In this document: positions 10,621 to 23,900 of the stretch, piece by piece | Numbering within the stretch: the first letter of the stretch is position 1 | Layout: each line of letters opens with the position of its first letter | From: Acanthaster planci | Lineage: Eukaryota; Echinodermata; Asteroidea; Valvatida; Acanthasteridae | NCBI RefSeq assembly: GCF_001949145.1 | Contig: NW_019091381.1 | Coordinates: forward strand, 472,449 to 536,448 | Length of the DNA: 64,000 bases | Direction of reading: 5' to 3' | Notes under the pieces: generated by a model | The model's database searches: none | Told to the model about the DNA's origin: nothing | Seen by the model: only the letters and a program-made list of their open reading frames with translations | Position numbers and translations under genes: made by a program

Positions 10621-13600
10621 GCATGGACTGATATAGAGCGCCCCTAGCGTAGGTGGGTATCACCCAAGCCGATAGCTGATTCGACGAGGGGAAAACGTGC
10701 GGAATAAACTGTAGAAATTGCCTCCAAAACAATTGACGGGAAGGTGATTTCTGCCTCATGTATCAGGTTGCTTTTTCGTTTTACCTGTCGCAATAACATC
10801 TTTCCGGTATTGGACAGAAGCAAGCCTAAGCGGTTTTTCTAGTTACCGAGGCAACCTTACATTTTGTCAGTTTAGGCGGGTTTTCTTGGTTACCGTTTAA
10901 TCTATCAGACACAGCGCTGTTATCATAAACATTTTGTTGTTTGAGTCATGCCCTGTTGATTAGCCGTCCTTTTGCTCAGGCTTTTCTGCGGAGCCGTTCA
11001 TACCTAAGTATTAAAGGTGACACTGTTTACACTGTATAGCTTTATCAAAGATGCATTAGTCCTGTGAACTCAAATATGGTATCATTGACGTCATTTTGTT
11101 CTCTGCATAGATGCATTACCGTTTTCTGTGGCACCATAATATAAAAGATATGCAGAGATTCCTCGTCAAAAATGTATACCCTCGAAGAGAAGATTCAAAC
11201 AGAATATTTTAATTTGCATACCAACAGTTATTAGGCCCAAATCTGACCTCTCATACTGTGTTTTAGACACCATTTTGATTTAGTAAACGGAGACTTGAGC
11301 TGTGGCATTTTGCCATTTACTCACTGTAGGTTTTTTCCATTAGATGTGTTATTAAAATTTCCAGGCGTGAATTGATTTCAATTCCCCCGATATTTCACGG
11401 AGGCGTGATGAAGCATTCTCCGACCGAATCCTTTTTTTTTCAATTTCAAAGGGGATTTCTGTATTTGTTGTATTCTTTCAGGGGTACTAATCCAAAACAT
11501 CCCACATACAACCTTGCAGTTGCAACTGAAAAAAACTAGTCTAAAAATCTAAAATCTAAAGCTTGACAAAAAAATCAATCAAGTTCTGCCAAAGCGTGGA
11601 AGAAATCGAACCATTCGGAGAAATAGAAAATAAGATAGACCTCTGTGGAAACCAAGGTTGATATTATAACCATGTTTCGTACAATCATACATGGTAAATG
11701 CCTTGCTTGACGAGCATGTGACTAAAAGCTTGCTACGCCATGCTCCCAACCAGTCTGTCAAGCGTATCCGCTCCAATCAACGCGTGTTTTTCACCTTCAT
11801 TCCCACAATTCGTGTAACACTTCACTGTCAACCGATGCATGATTACCGTCATGCCTTCATCGCGTCGTTATACAAAACCTAGTTCACAAAAAGCGGTTGA
11901 CCGATAGATATAGGCCTTATACGTCACTACATTTCTAATTTAAATGTTGATTACTGCAAGAGAGTCTACCTCCACATCCCATGCCGCATTCTGGCGCTAT
12001 TTGTGACTTTTGTTTGTTTTGGTACCCGAAATCTTATTGAAAAGTAATTGCTCACGTTTTGTATTAATTAATTGTTGACAAATCGTGGAGTGCGTTCTGG
12101 CGTCCACGTGAAACCGAAATTCTCGCTCAAGTCATGTCCTTTGTCGTCGTCGTCGCCCTGTCATGCGCACTTACTTCCATCAGACGTGACTTATTGAAAC
12201 CGACTGCCGTTCAGTCGAGACAGAATTATTATTTTCATGTCACTAAGTTCTTGGTCAAACAAGAAGAACCAGGAAAGGAAAGAAGTTACTGTCATATCTA
12301 CAACATTTCCGTGTCTGATCGCGTGCGTCGCGAATACGCTTTGAAACCATCCTTTTCAGATCTTACATTCGGCACGGTTGATTTCCTTCGTTTAATTGCG
12401 TGTTTAAACCTTAAGGAACCCATAAGAACATGCTTTCTTCTGTTGGATTATTTTAAGTCCCCCTTTTACTTTAATTTCGTGGTCATAGGACAGATACAGA
12501 TAAAAATAGAGGATTAACTAAAAGAGAAGTAAACAACTTCCAATTGAGCAGAATAAATATACGAGCATTTGAAGAGACAAAATATCAAGACAAGCAACCT
12601 TAAAAACCGAAAAATGTAAAGGCGGTTCATGCCCAAAGCCTGCCACGTTTTTCTCCACAGCACACGTTCCTCCGTGAAATAACAGCAATTGTTTTCAGTG
12701 TGCAAACTGTATACTGATATTACGTCCAGAGAGTGCTCAACAGTGATTAAAACAGCCTTGCCGCGAAAAGAAAATTGGTTTTTAATACAACACGTGGGGT
12801 GCCTCAGCGATGTATTGATTTGCAACGTTTTACCCAAGGCTGTTATTTTTTTCGGCTGTCGTCATCAGACGGAACATTAATCAGTCTGCTTTATGAAAAT
12901 AAAATTCTGACCAAAATATCAATCAGCCTACGACCCTTGATTCAAAATGTATCGAGTGTCATTTTCCTGGAGTTCTTTATATATATTAAAAAAATATCAA
13001 CACACTCTTTTCTCTGTCGACATGTTGCTTGTATGGTCATCACAAATTAGCCTACGGATTTTAAACGAACCCTGGGCGTTGTTTATAATTGCCAAAGTCC
13101 TTTCCATATCGAATCTGAATCATAATCAGAAGTGTCATTGGGTTATACACAAAATGTAAATTCGTGTAAAGTCGTGATTGCTTTCGTCCCATAACCAATT
13201 TTCTTGTCTGCGCTCGGAGATAATATGTGCTTAGAATCAGATTCACAAGATCATTAGATGGACGAATGAACGAGGGAACAAGAGTGAATCGTCCGTGACA
13301 GTACAAACTGCGAACCAACTGACCCTGGAATTGACGGTGGATTGTGAATTAAAGATACGGCCACGTGTTTCTCTCAGCACAGCATGCACAGCGAAAATGC
13401 TCCAGCCGTTGGGAATCATTACCCGTTGTCCTCTGTATTAGAGCAGAAACATCCTGCAGCCGTAGAAGCAGACGTCTCTGGTGCTGAATTTTACCTCTGT
13501 TTATTCAAGTATTTGTTCCAGGTGAACTCGAACGAGTTAGAAACGCCCAAGGTCGGTTTACTGATATTGATGTTACTCGTATAAAAGAAGACTTAATTAT

Positions 13601-15142
13601 GCTACATGTATGAATATAAAAATAGAATTTTAAGTCGTATTTTCACCTTTTTCAAAAAAAAAAATGAACAACATAGTTTTGATATCATTTGTAAGCCTGA
13701 AAACGTGAACCAGCCGATTTGCACCCCATATGCTCCCTCGGAGGTTGGCACCCCCCCCCTCGTGAATACGGAGAGATACAGGCGGCTGATCACATAATAT
13801 TGACGACTGCCCCCCCCCGTGTACTACCCTCCTAATTGCCGAGATGGAGTGTTGTCTCTTGGGGGGTAGAATCAATGGTTGACCTGACATAATGAGCAAC
13901 AACGTGAGAAACAAAGAAGGTGTATGTATTGGGTGTTATGAAGTAACTTTTTGTCAAATTTTTGAAGTCGTTTACTGAATTTCCTTATACTGATCTAACA
14001 AAACAATCAGTGCTTATCAACAATCGGACATTTGTCGAGTAAGTGCTCATATTACGCATGAGTGAATGAGTCCGTCGCCCGACATCAATCATCATGTAAT
14101 TACAATATTCACGGGAGACACCTACGTGTCTGCAGTAATGTGGATTTGATTGAATTTTTCAAGCTATGTAGGAGCATTCAGACTCCCACTTGTCTGATAA
14201 TGTTTCACGTAGATAAGAGTCATTCAATTTTCTCTCACTTAAGTTAAAATGAATGGTGCGCCAGTTGTCATAATAATGTTGTTGGGCGATACGGGGATTA
14301 ACGAAAACAAAATTGCTGCTTACGTATATATTTTTTACTATATGGCATGTGGTTTAGTGAGGGTAAATGATATCTTTATGAATGGCTTAATTGTGGAGTA
14401 AATGGGTTATAAAATAAATGGAATCAAGACAGGTAATTCGATAAACTAGCGGTATTCTGTATCGTCATGATATGAAAGATTTGAAAATCTTGTCGTTGGT
14501 AGTATCCACTGCCAGAATGGGTCATCACGGTTTGGAGTTCTTTTTATTGAGACGTTTTTGTCATTTGTCGTCTCATAGCTTTCGGTTTGCTCTTGTCATT
14601 TTTTTATGGCTGCGCAGATCTTGTCACTCATGTTGTACATTCCAAGTTTATAAACTTGCGCGAGCGCCCATATCAATCGAATTATATGACCTCAAACATG
14701 CCTACACTTGTATCATCACGCACCAAACATCAAATATTAGGTTACAGGAAACACGTTACATTTCCACTACAGAGCTGTGGCCAATTTTTCTGAATCGTGC
14801 AAACAATTATCGTGCAAACAAAAACTGTTGCAAACTTCTTCCTCGTTTCATTGACCCAATAAATCGAAATAGTGACGTTTCAAACCTAGCAGAAACTTTC
14901 TCTGCGTGCATTTCTCCTTTTGAGTAAGATTCCACAACGATCGAAAAGTCAGACCCTATAACCGTCTCGAATGAAAATAAATAAACCCTGCCCCCGTTCT
15001 TACAATTGTAGACTGCGCTGACATCATTACCATCTTCACACAAGATCGTTCGGTACTACATAGTGGAAAGAAATTATGTAACATTTCCCATAGAGGTTAT
15101 CCACATGTTGACTTACCTTTAAATTTCAGATATCAAGCAGTA
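10621..15142. other. No supported gene
   Basis: Longer open frames at 12134 (127 codons) and 14472 (151 codons), both plus strand, have no recognisable domain or homologue and lie in ordinary AT-rich sequence. Poly-C and poly-G runs occur near 13750-13870. No RNA gene was seen. Confidence 0.55.
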
Positions 15143-15379
15143 CTAAGAGACAGTACCGGTAAACGTTATGAACTTGATGTTCTTCAGAGTGTAGCACGGG
15201 TAGAAATGGCTGGCTTCTGTGTCTCCTCGGATGCAAGACGCTTTGAAAAACGCATTGCTGCTGAGCTTGACTGAGCGTCTCATTTCAGTGTTCTCGGGCC
15301 CCAGTGCGAGGCTTTTATCTACTTTCAGTTCAAATCCACATTTACCAGGGCCAGTAACTTTTGTCTTAATTGGGAAAGC
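15143..15379 (-). CDS. Terminal coding exon of an unidentified gene
   Basis: On the minus strand an acceptor with a pyrimidine-rich tract (TTTCTTTTAACCTTAG) opens a frame of 78 sense codons entered in phase 0 and closed by TAG at 15145-15143. The peptide has four cysteines (KCGFEL, SCIRGD, YPCYTL among its motifs), balanced charge and coding-like codon choice. It looks like the C-terminal end of an extracellular or secreted protein, but I recognise no family. A good minus-strand donor (AAAG|GTAAGTC) about 25 bp after the stop may mark a spliced 3'UTR or an alternative ending. Earlier exons should lie at higher coordinates; I could not identify them. A shorter open frame on the plus strand (about 48 codons after an acceptor at 15129) overlaps and is the alternative reading. 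Confidence 0.5.
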   Translation of the reverse strand, partial: AFPIKTKVTGPGKCGFELKVDKSLALGPENTEMRRSVKLSSNAFFKASCIRGDTEASHFYPCYTLKNIKFITFTGTVS

Positions 15380-18300
15380 CTAAGGTTAAAAGAAAGCATG
15401 TTATACGCCTTTGACGAGCATTGATTTTAATGAGTGAAATCCTTCATCAAGCTGGAGTGTTAGCTACGTTCATGCCCATGCCATGCTGCTTTTTTGCTCA
15501 AAGCTCAAAATATCAGACCACACAAAGGTAGAAATTGACGCTTTTAAAGACAATGAACACTAAGGTAAGGTACGGCTCAGATTTTTTTGCCACTGAAAAG
15601 TACAAAATAGTGAAAATGGAAAACAAATAGCATAAAAACTGAACACCGGTTATAGCAGAGGTACGGCAAGTGCTTCTCATTAACGGTACCTCCTGTAGTG
15701 TCTACCCCCCCCGGGTTAGTGAATTTGTATGGCCAGAGAGTACAAGACGTTTGATCAGGCTATCACTATCCCCAATCAACACCATGGATTTATTTCACTG
15801 GTACACAACCTTTGTTAGGCCTATATGACCAATCCATGGCATTGTGATCACCGCACCTCTTTGAACTTACTTCTAAAACTTGAGGAAAGCTTGTTCTTGT
15901 TGGGAGGTAGTTGTTTTGAGGGTGCCGTCTGGTTGAATCCACTTATCAAGATAATGAGACCTACATGTACTGACCTAGTGTGGTTTCTTTTCCCTCTTTC
16001 CTCGTCCCCCCCCCCCACGAAGCACGAAACAAGGTTCATCGTGACGTATGCCAACTGCAAGTACGTACATCCTGGTAGATGAGCATATGTCATATGCGAC
16101 TGTTTGACACACTAAGGCCATGGAGATCACCCGCAAGATTTAGGAAAAAAAGACATCAAAAAATCGGAAAACGATACAGGTCAGAGGAAAGTGAAGGAAG
16201 AAAAGAAGAAGAGGTCAGATGTTAAATTATGACAAGAGTTCAGTAATCATAAACATTGCCCCTGTGTGCGTTAGAACTTCCCCCCCCCAACTTGTCGAAT
16301 TTCCTGCTTTGGGCTGGGTTTGGAATTTCCATCTCACCCCTCACAGCCATTTAATGGCATCAGGTATATGGTTCTGCTACCTAGATAGTTGTGATTTTCT
16401 TTAAAAAAATATTCTAAACGTCCCCCGTGCATAGTCTTCCCTAGTTACGGCTGTTTGCTAACGCGAATTGTTAAACTAAATTGACACCAAGTTTGCTTGC
16501 CAGTTTACATTAAATCTAATACATGTATGCCAATACTAAAGATTGTCTGCAACTGGATTTTGTTAGCTGCAACTTCTTGATCTATTTAAAGCTGTAAATA
16601 TATGAACAGATTGGTAGAGACTATTTACCAGTTATCTGCGATTGACTGACATTGTTTTAGTATCAGATGTGACAGCCTACTGTAACCAGGCCTGGTTGAA
16701 TCTGTGCGTGTTTGATTTCTTTTTGGTGTGTAACTTTAATTTTTGAGCAAAGTATCTGTAGGCATCAAATGTTGCAAGAGACTTAAATTACGTAACCAGT
16801 AATAACAAAGAAAATGACCAGAAAACAACCATTACCATCCCTTTTTATCAAATCACCCACTTGCACTTTTGGTTCAGAAAATTATACATTTACGATCGTT
16901 CTGGGTTCGGTAAAATATCTTTTAAATGGACTCTGCTCGTTGACTTATTTTATATTTTTACATTTTTTTACATGTACTACGTACATGTAAATCTATCTAA
17001 GTATACCTTGGGGGCAAGTTGTCATTACGTTTGGATAGACGCCGGTCGTAAGTTGCTTTATTTGCCTACAGAGACTTTACCATAAAACACTCAAGGTCAG
17101 TCAATTTACGTAGAACACATGGGACAATGCACACATTACCCAAGAACAGCTACAAAACTACAATTTGTCAAGCCATTATAGCTCCCTGCATTGTACTCTC
17201 GCAATTTCGGAAAATGAAAGGAAGTCGGGTAGAAATCCATTTCGCAACAAAATTGCCTATCTTGAATCATATGCCCACGATGGTCTATCTGCGAAATAGT
17301 TAACGCTGACTGTAATGGGTTCGTGATAAAGTCACTAATATGGCAATTGATGGACTTCGTATTTACCGTCAGTCTCTCATTTATTTCAAGGCAACAGGGG
17401 TACCACGAGTAACCGTATAATCACCCATGGAGGAAGGACACATGAATCACCAGACTTCTCGTATCAGTTGTCTGGCATTTGTTGTTGACAGACATTGCGA
17501 GGATGCTCAAAATCGAGTATCTTCACAACTCGGTTCTTATTTTCATAATCCGAAACAAAGACTCCATTTTAGTTACCAATGTTTTAGGATGATGAAATAA
17601 GGTGACCCGTCCGAGGAGGCATTACTCAGAAGTCTGGATATGATTGAAAGAAAGGAGTCTTGCTCTGAATTCCTGCGGCATCACTCTCTGCGTTTCAATA
17701 ATGAAATAACCTTCAAGATCTAAGTAATATAGTACAATAGAAAGTTATGTCTTCGTTCAAAGATACAGGTTATTGGTTATTCGAAAACAAAAGTCAGCGA
17801 AATGTTTTTCGCCATGGAAGAATCGTCCCATGAAGCTGAAGATCAACGGTTGATCCGTTGAACCGCAATACACCTTGGACCGAGATTTGGAATATGTGTT
17901 TAGTTGGAGTTACCGCTGGCGTTGATCTGCTTCTCTACGAAGATAGAGAGACGATATGATCTCCCACAATATCCCCTGCGGGATCGGCTTGTTGCATGGT
18001 GTAGCGGCAGGGCGTAGGAGGAAAGAAAGATGATTAGATTATTGGACATTTCACCAGCAGGTGTACTGACATGATCATGAACACTTGTTCCTTACAAAAA
18101 AAATTAAACAAAGCCAACAAAAGAGCCTAAAACGTGACCCCTGATGGCGCGCTTCTGGAACCCTTGGATAGGAAAAACAACGTGCAAAGATTTTAAAATT
18201 TGAAATTTTTTTTCGTTCAGTTACTTCTTTAAAAATCCAACTCGGAAAAGGGGCTTTGGAAAATATTTACTAGTGTATCAATTTATAGAAACTGAAACAT

Positions 18301-20811
18301 CACCTGGCCTAAAAAAGAAATATCCTCCCCAGAATCGACCCATCACTTCTGAAGATCTAAAATACATGAAGAACAGTGCAGTGAGGCAGTCTTGTACGCA
18401 GATGAATATTTACGGTTTTAAATTTTATGGTAGTCCGTCGGTAAAAGCCGAAATAAAAAAGCAGATCAAAATGTTTTACACTTTTATAATTTATAAGTAA
18501 TAAACTTAAAGCAACATTCTACTTCCATTACGAAAGATTTTAATCTTTTATCTAACCTTTGCTGACAACAACTGCATGATGTCAACTCAACGGAATCTGG
18601 AACCCATCGACTGCAAGTACATGTAGGTAAATCTTTTCAACATTGTACAATCTCGTTTTCACGTAAGCACGGGCAGTGAAAACAAACGTGCATGGAGACC
18701 TAAGTACGATATCGATTCGTTTTTAACCTATCTCCATGTGACTTTTCCTAAATATTACTTGAGGAAGAAAAAAGTCAAATTCCAACATGAGTATTTCATG
18801 GGGTGGTTTCAGTTAGGAATTATTCTTCCAAAAATTATAGAACGTGATAGGACGGCCCAACGTAAAATCCCCATAGGAGGACCGCGCGAGGGTTGCGGAA
18901 GCTCGCTGCGTGACCTTTAACTTTCAGGTTCTATACTCGGCTTATTTAAAATGTATCAGTAATCAGTTTTGCAAGTAAGGATTAATTTCTTTGTAAAAAA
19001 ATCAGTAGAGATTCATAGGCATGATCTGTGGGTGGTATGAAATATATCCTTCATTGTTTAGTTGGGTAACTTACTTGTCATTTAGTAATCTTCCTATTTG
19101 GGGGGTGACGAGACCCCCCCCCAAAAAAATAAGGACTTTCAAACTTTCTAGCTGTAAAAATGAGGAATAAACGGTACAACAGTTTTTACATGCTCCATTT
19201 TTTTGCAACTTGGAACAGTAGACTGAGGCGGAGCACTCGTAGAACGAGGGGTGGAGCGATAATACCCCGAGGTAGAGCACTCTTGAATTCACAAACGGCT
19301 AAAATACAACTTGAAGCAGAAACCGCGAGAAGGTAGCTGGAGTTCTGGCGTCTTTTTTCCACTGCACCCTTCAAAACGTAACATTCCGATATAGAAAGCA
19401 AATTGCACTACATGTATCAGGAAGCCAGTCTATAAAGCTAATTAATTAGCGATACCAGTATAAATTAAAGGGGAGGCAACACAATATAAAATGCTTAAAT
19501 TTTCGATCCCTGACGATCGATTTCACACAGGGCTGAGTTGAAAAGGTTAAATTGTTGCGCTTGAAGTCTACTGATCTGTCGCCCTCTGTTGACTAACACG
19601 ACTATAAAATTGTAAATCGCCCTTGGAAAAGTTCCACCGGTATGAGGCAGAAACATCACGAAGAACGCCAGGATGCGTACTTGCTGATTTAATAACTGTG
19701 ATGTATGGTGTTGAAGTATAGGAAGAATGTATTGAATTTGAGGATTATTTAACGGACAAAAGTGAAATCATCAGGTGGCAAACCATATACATGTACAATG
19801 CACATGTATTTTACCCCTCTAGATCATTACACGCCATTCAGATTACAATTTTATTTTCATCCTAAATTAGTCAATAAAGTTCGTCCAATTCATTCACCAT
19901 ATTACAAAATGAAATAACAGTTCACTTGCACAAACGGTATTCATCTTTTATTTCCCAGATAAAAAAATTAAGAAAAGTAGAAAGTGATTGTGAATATTTA
20001 CGAGTTGACTGGGAGCCAATGAAGATTCGCACACCTGTGGATTATATAAAAGTATACAACGTGTAGTTGGGGACGTACAGTAAATGCTTGTACTTCCCTT
20101 ATCAGTTTATTTTCCCGGTTGTAGCATTTTGGTAATGTATCAGAATTAAGATTATTATAGTAAAATAGTTCACTCCAAATTTGTTAAATCAGTTATGCAA
20201 AACTCACGATTTCTCATCTACTCTCGTTTATCAGTATTTGTTCAGCCAATCAGATTTGTGAGTGAACTGAATATGCACGTCTATGACCCCTTGCTGTTTT
20301 GAGGTCAGGCATATGAACAATGTCGCAGTGATGAATGGATTCGAATATTTCTGTATGTAATTCCAAGCTGATTTCATGCGTATGAATTTTACATGGCAAC
20401 CTACTAACATCGTAAGTAATATTACGTGTATATTCTGCGATCTGGAGGTTATGGTTTGAGTATATTCGGCAGTATTTGAAGAGCACTTTCACTTTAATCA
20501 TGATAAACGGTTGAGCGGCGGCCGCGTCAGCCAGCCAAGTAGGCCCTATATTTGATTTTTGCCGTCACGCCGTGAGTTGGTTGGCAAGTCTCGCTTCAAT
20601 GACCCGAATTCCATCGCACCAAATGCCATAGTTACTGAAAACACCAGACAGTCATGACCGTATAGAGAGCGACATGAGGGCAGACTTTTGAACGTAGCAA
20701 TAAAACATGTTCTTCGAAAAATCGTCGATCAAAAGCGGCCCGATTTGTGGATTAACCGGCAAGGCCCTACACGTCATCAGTAATAATAAATTAAAAATAA
20801 TAATTTAAATT
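15380..20811. other. No supported exon
   Basis: Should contain the upstream exons of the minus-strand gene ending at 15143 if that gene is real, but no open stretch with paired splice sites convinced me. Short open frames and poly-C or poly-G runs (for example 15705 and 16010) are present. Confidence 0.45.
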
Positions 20812-20903
20812 TTAAATTTCCCCAAGAACTGTGGGGTCCGACGTCCTCTCTTCTCCCACGGGAGGAGCAGACGTCGGACCCCACAGTTTTGGGGGTAATT
20901 TTG
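20812..20903. repeat. Near-perfect long hairpin
   Basis: The left arm contains AACTGTGGGGTCCGACGTC (20827-20845) and the right arm its exact complement GACGTCGGACCCCACAGTT (20870-20888). Less perfect pairing extends inward to a four-base loop (CACG) and outward into the AT-rich flanks, giving arms of about 37-45 bp. The shape suits a foldback transposon end pair or a hairpin RNA. There is no coding capacity. Confidence 0.85.
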
Positions 20904-23900
20904 AATAACGCAAGTTCCATAAGCACATGATATGTCATGTTTAAGAAATTTGATAAAAATGAGAGCCTGAAATGAATATATTGGTTTTTTTTAGGCCTGT
21001 GCAGTTACATGTACTGGTGTTGTTGTACCAGATAGTGATAGGTCATGACATGTTTTTGTTGGTGTCTCATTTAGCCATGAAAGAATAAAAATACAGGCAC
21101 CTGTCTGCCCGTCTTCGAGGACAGACAAAAACAAATTTACACAGGCATTTACAATGTATGCCTGTTCAAAATTTTATGAAACTCCCATTCGTCACATAAA
21201 ATCTTGTACTCTGGTGAAAAAGTTGTTACATTTCCTCCCAAATAACTGGGTACAGTAGAAAATGGTAGAAATTTGACCTCAGATAGTACCAAGGGGTGTC
21301 AGATGTGACCTCAGATAGCACCAAGGGTGTCAGTTTCAAAGATTTTTCAAGGAGAGGACAGGCAGTTTTTAACCTTCCCTTGGAATGGACAGGCATACTG
21401 CATCGTAGATGAAACCCTGAACCAGGACTGAATACCTGTTTCTTTAAAAAGAAATTTAAATAAATAACTACAAAAAATACCAAACGATGTTGCCACATGA
21501 CCAAGCTGCTAACACAGTTAAAGTTGAATTCACGATTTCTTGAGTAGGTGCAGTTACGGTAGTTTGCTTGAGAAAAATTGTTGTAGGCCTACCTTCAAGG
21601 AGAGTGAGGGTAATGGAATTTGCTTGTGTTGGGGATTGAAGCCAGGAACACCAAAAGTGGTGGGTAGTGCCAAACAGTGTGACTCTCCGACCAGTCCAAC
21701 CTGTAACTTTGTAAAGGAATCAGGGATGTTTGTTATTAACTGCGTCATCCACGTATAAAAACATTAATTACGCCTTTTACTTATAATGCCCAAAATAAAT
21801 CATTCATCAATTTCCAGTCACTTTTAACCTAAAAAATCTAACTTGCGTACATGTATTGTAACCTTTTTCTTCTCCAAGTATTTCTTTTCCATAATTTGCT
21901 TTCCACATTGGTCTCTTGGAGAGTTTTTAGTGCAGGTTTTGATGCATGCCTGTTTATACTCGGACATATATACATACAGTACATACATGTACATGTACAT
22001 ACATACATGTACACAAACTATACATTGTACAGGTATCAGTAGGCTTAAACGTGTTCCATTTTTGGTCAAATACAGGTGCATGTATAATTTGTATTTTCAG
22101 TAATTTTCTCCGTCAGGAATAAGTGGATGATAAGTGGATAATGCTTTACAAATTGTGATGTCCACAGTATCTGTGCTGTACCAGAATTCAGAATCAATTA
22201 TCATCATTTGGGCGTGTCTCCATTGTGTTTGTGCAAACATAAGTGATGTTATGACTAACGTAATCCGTGCACAGTAGCGTGCGTATGTATGATGATAGCC
22301 TTGCCTTCATTGATTGCTTTTAAATGGACACGTTAGTATTGAACTTGTTTTATACTGAGTATACATCTACAGATGAACCATATTTGCTCAGCGCTGTGTG
22401 GAAATGTTGTATTCATGGTGTTTGCTGTATGAAATTCACAGAAGCCTATTCAAATATGGCATCTGTACTTCGTAAATAAAAAGATTAGCACTCTTTCTCA
22501 TTTATAATTGCATTGGTCGGACACCTGAAGGGCTGGGGGGTTAAAACCTACATGTAGGTGCAGCAGGTGATGGACATGTACATGTAAGTATCACACAAGG
22601 AAATTTATTCACTAGTTAAAAGCCCCATATTAAATATTTTTAGATACATGTACATGTATTTTATTTCATGGTATTAGAAATGTTCCTTGGCCCAGAGGTT
22701 TATTGTTAGAAGCAGAAAAAGTTTGACAAGGAATTTTTTCATTGGGATTTCCGAAATTGTCACCTTTAAGAGTTAATGTTGTTGCATGTACAGTATCAAC
22801 TCTGCATGTGTCAGCAGTGGTCAGGTGAAAATTCCTGCTGTTACTTGTACATTACATGTACTTGTACATTACAAGCAATATTGCCATTCAAACGTTTGCC
22901 ACAGGTCAGTCTAAACATACATGTACAAGTACATGTACATGTATGTGACTTTGTCATTTCCTCCATTTCCATAAAGTGGAAGAGTTTGTCATCAAGAGTT
23001 GTCACCAGTGATGTCCAACTGGGCATAAATCAAGCTCTTGACTTTATTATGGACTTTGTCACATACTGTTAATGTTGAAATATCAAGACCCTTGAAACTT
23101 TTGAAGTAATTTATCATGGATTAATTAAGTTCAGTGAAGTAGAAGCCATTTGATAAGGAGAAAGACTTCAAACTGCTGAAGCTGGTTCTTTTTTGGTCTG
23201 AGTGGTGAATGTTTCGGTATTTTCTCTTGCTCAGGATGAAACATTTGGTTTGAAAAGATTGAAAATTACCTGTCCATGTGTGGGTACATGTAAACTGTTT
23301 TGTGGCTTACATGTTCTGCTAAGTGCTCTGAACAGATTGTTACAGTGAAGTTATTAATCTAATATTTCCTGGGAAAGATCTTTTCATTTTTTTTGCACAT
23401 TCATTTATTGATTGATCACACATTTATTTCATTTTAGAAGAGTTTCTCAAGGGAACAGGTTACATGTACAGTGTATTTGTTCATTTACATTCTACATGAT
23501 TCACGGCTCTTGAACTTCTCAGTTGTTCAGATAAAACTGTAAGCCAGTAGATTCACGTTGAGTAATCCTTCTGTAGAAATCTTAGTAAAATGATACTTGA
23601 CAGCAGGAAGGAAAGGCTTACAGTTGAGAGAAGTTGACTTGCTACTTGCCTTCAGCGCTAGATGCTGGGGACATTTATTTATAAAGTGATGCATGCAGAT
23701 GAGAACACCTGTTAGACACGGTAGAATTAGGGGCAGTTCTTTCAACCAGAATTCTTACCGGTGAATGTGTCATGGTTGACGCCTGCTAATGGGGCTTGTT
23801 AACATTTGTGCTCTGAGGGACTGGGTACTTGATTGAGTAATTTGGCTGTATGGATCCCCTACATGTACATGTACATGTACGTGTCCATGTATGTCTTGTT

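Noticed and set aside
12134-12517. 127-codon plus-strand frame starting with a hydrophobic stretch
   Set aside because: No family, no splice or promoter context, and the downstream part is AT-rich with ordinary codon use; probably chance.
14472-14927. 151-codon plus-strand frame
   Set aside because: No domain, low-complexity composition and no matching signals; probably chance.
15130-15273. Plus-strand open stretch of about 48 codons after an acceptor-like site
   Set aside because: Overlaps the longer minus-strand frame, which has a better acceptor and composition. Kept only as an alternative.
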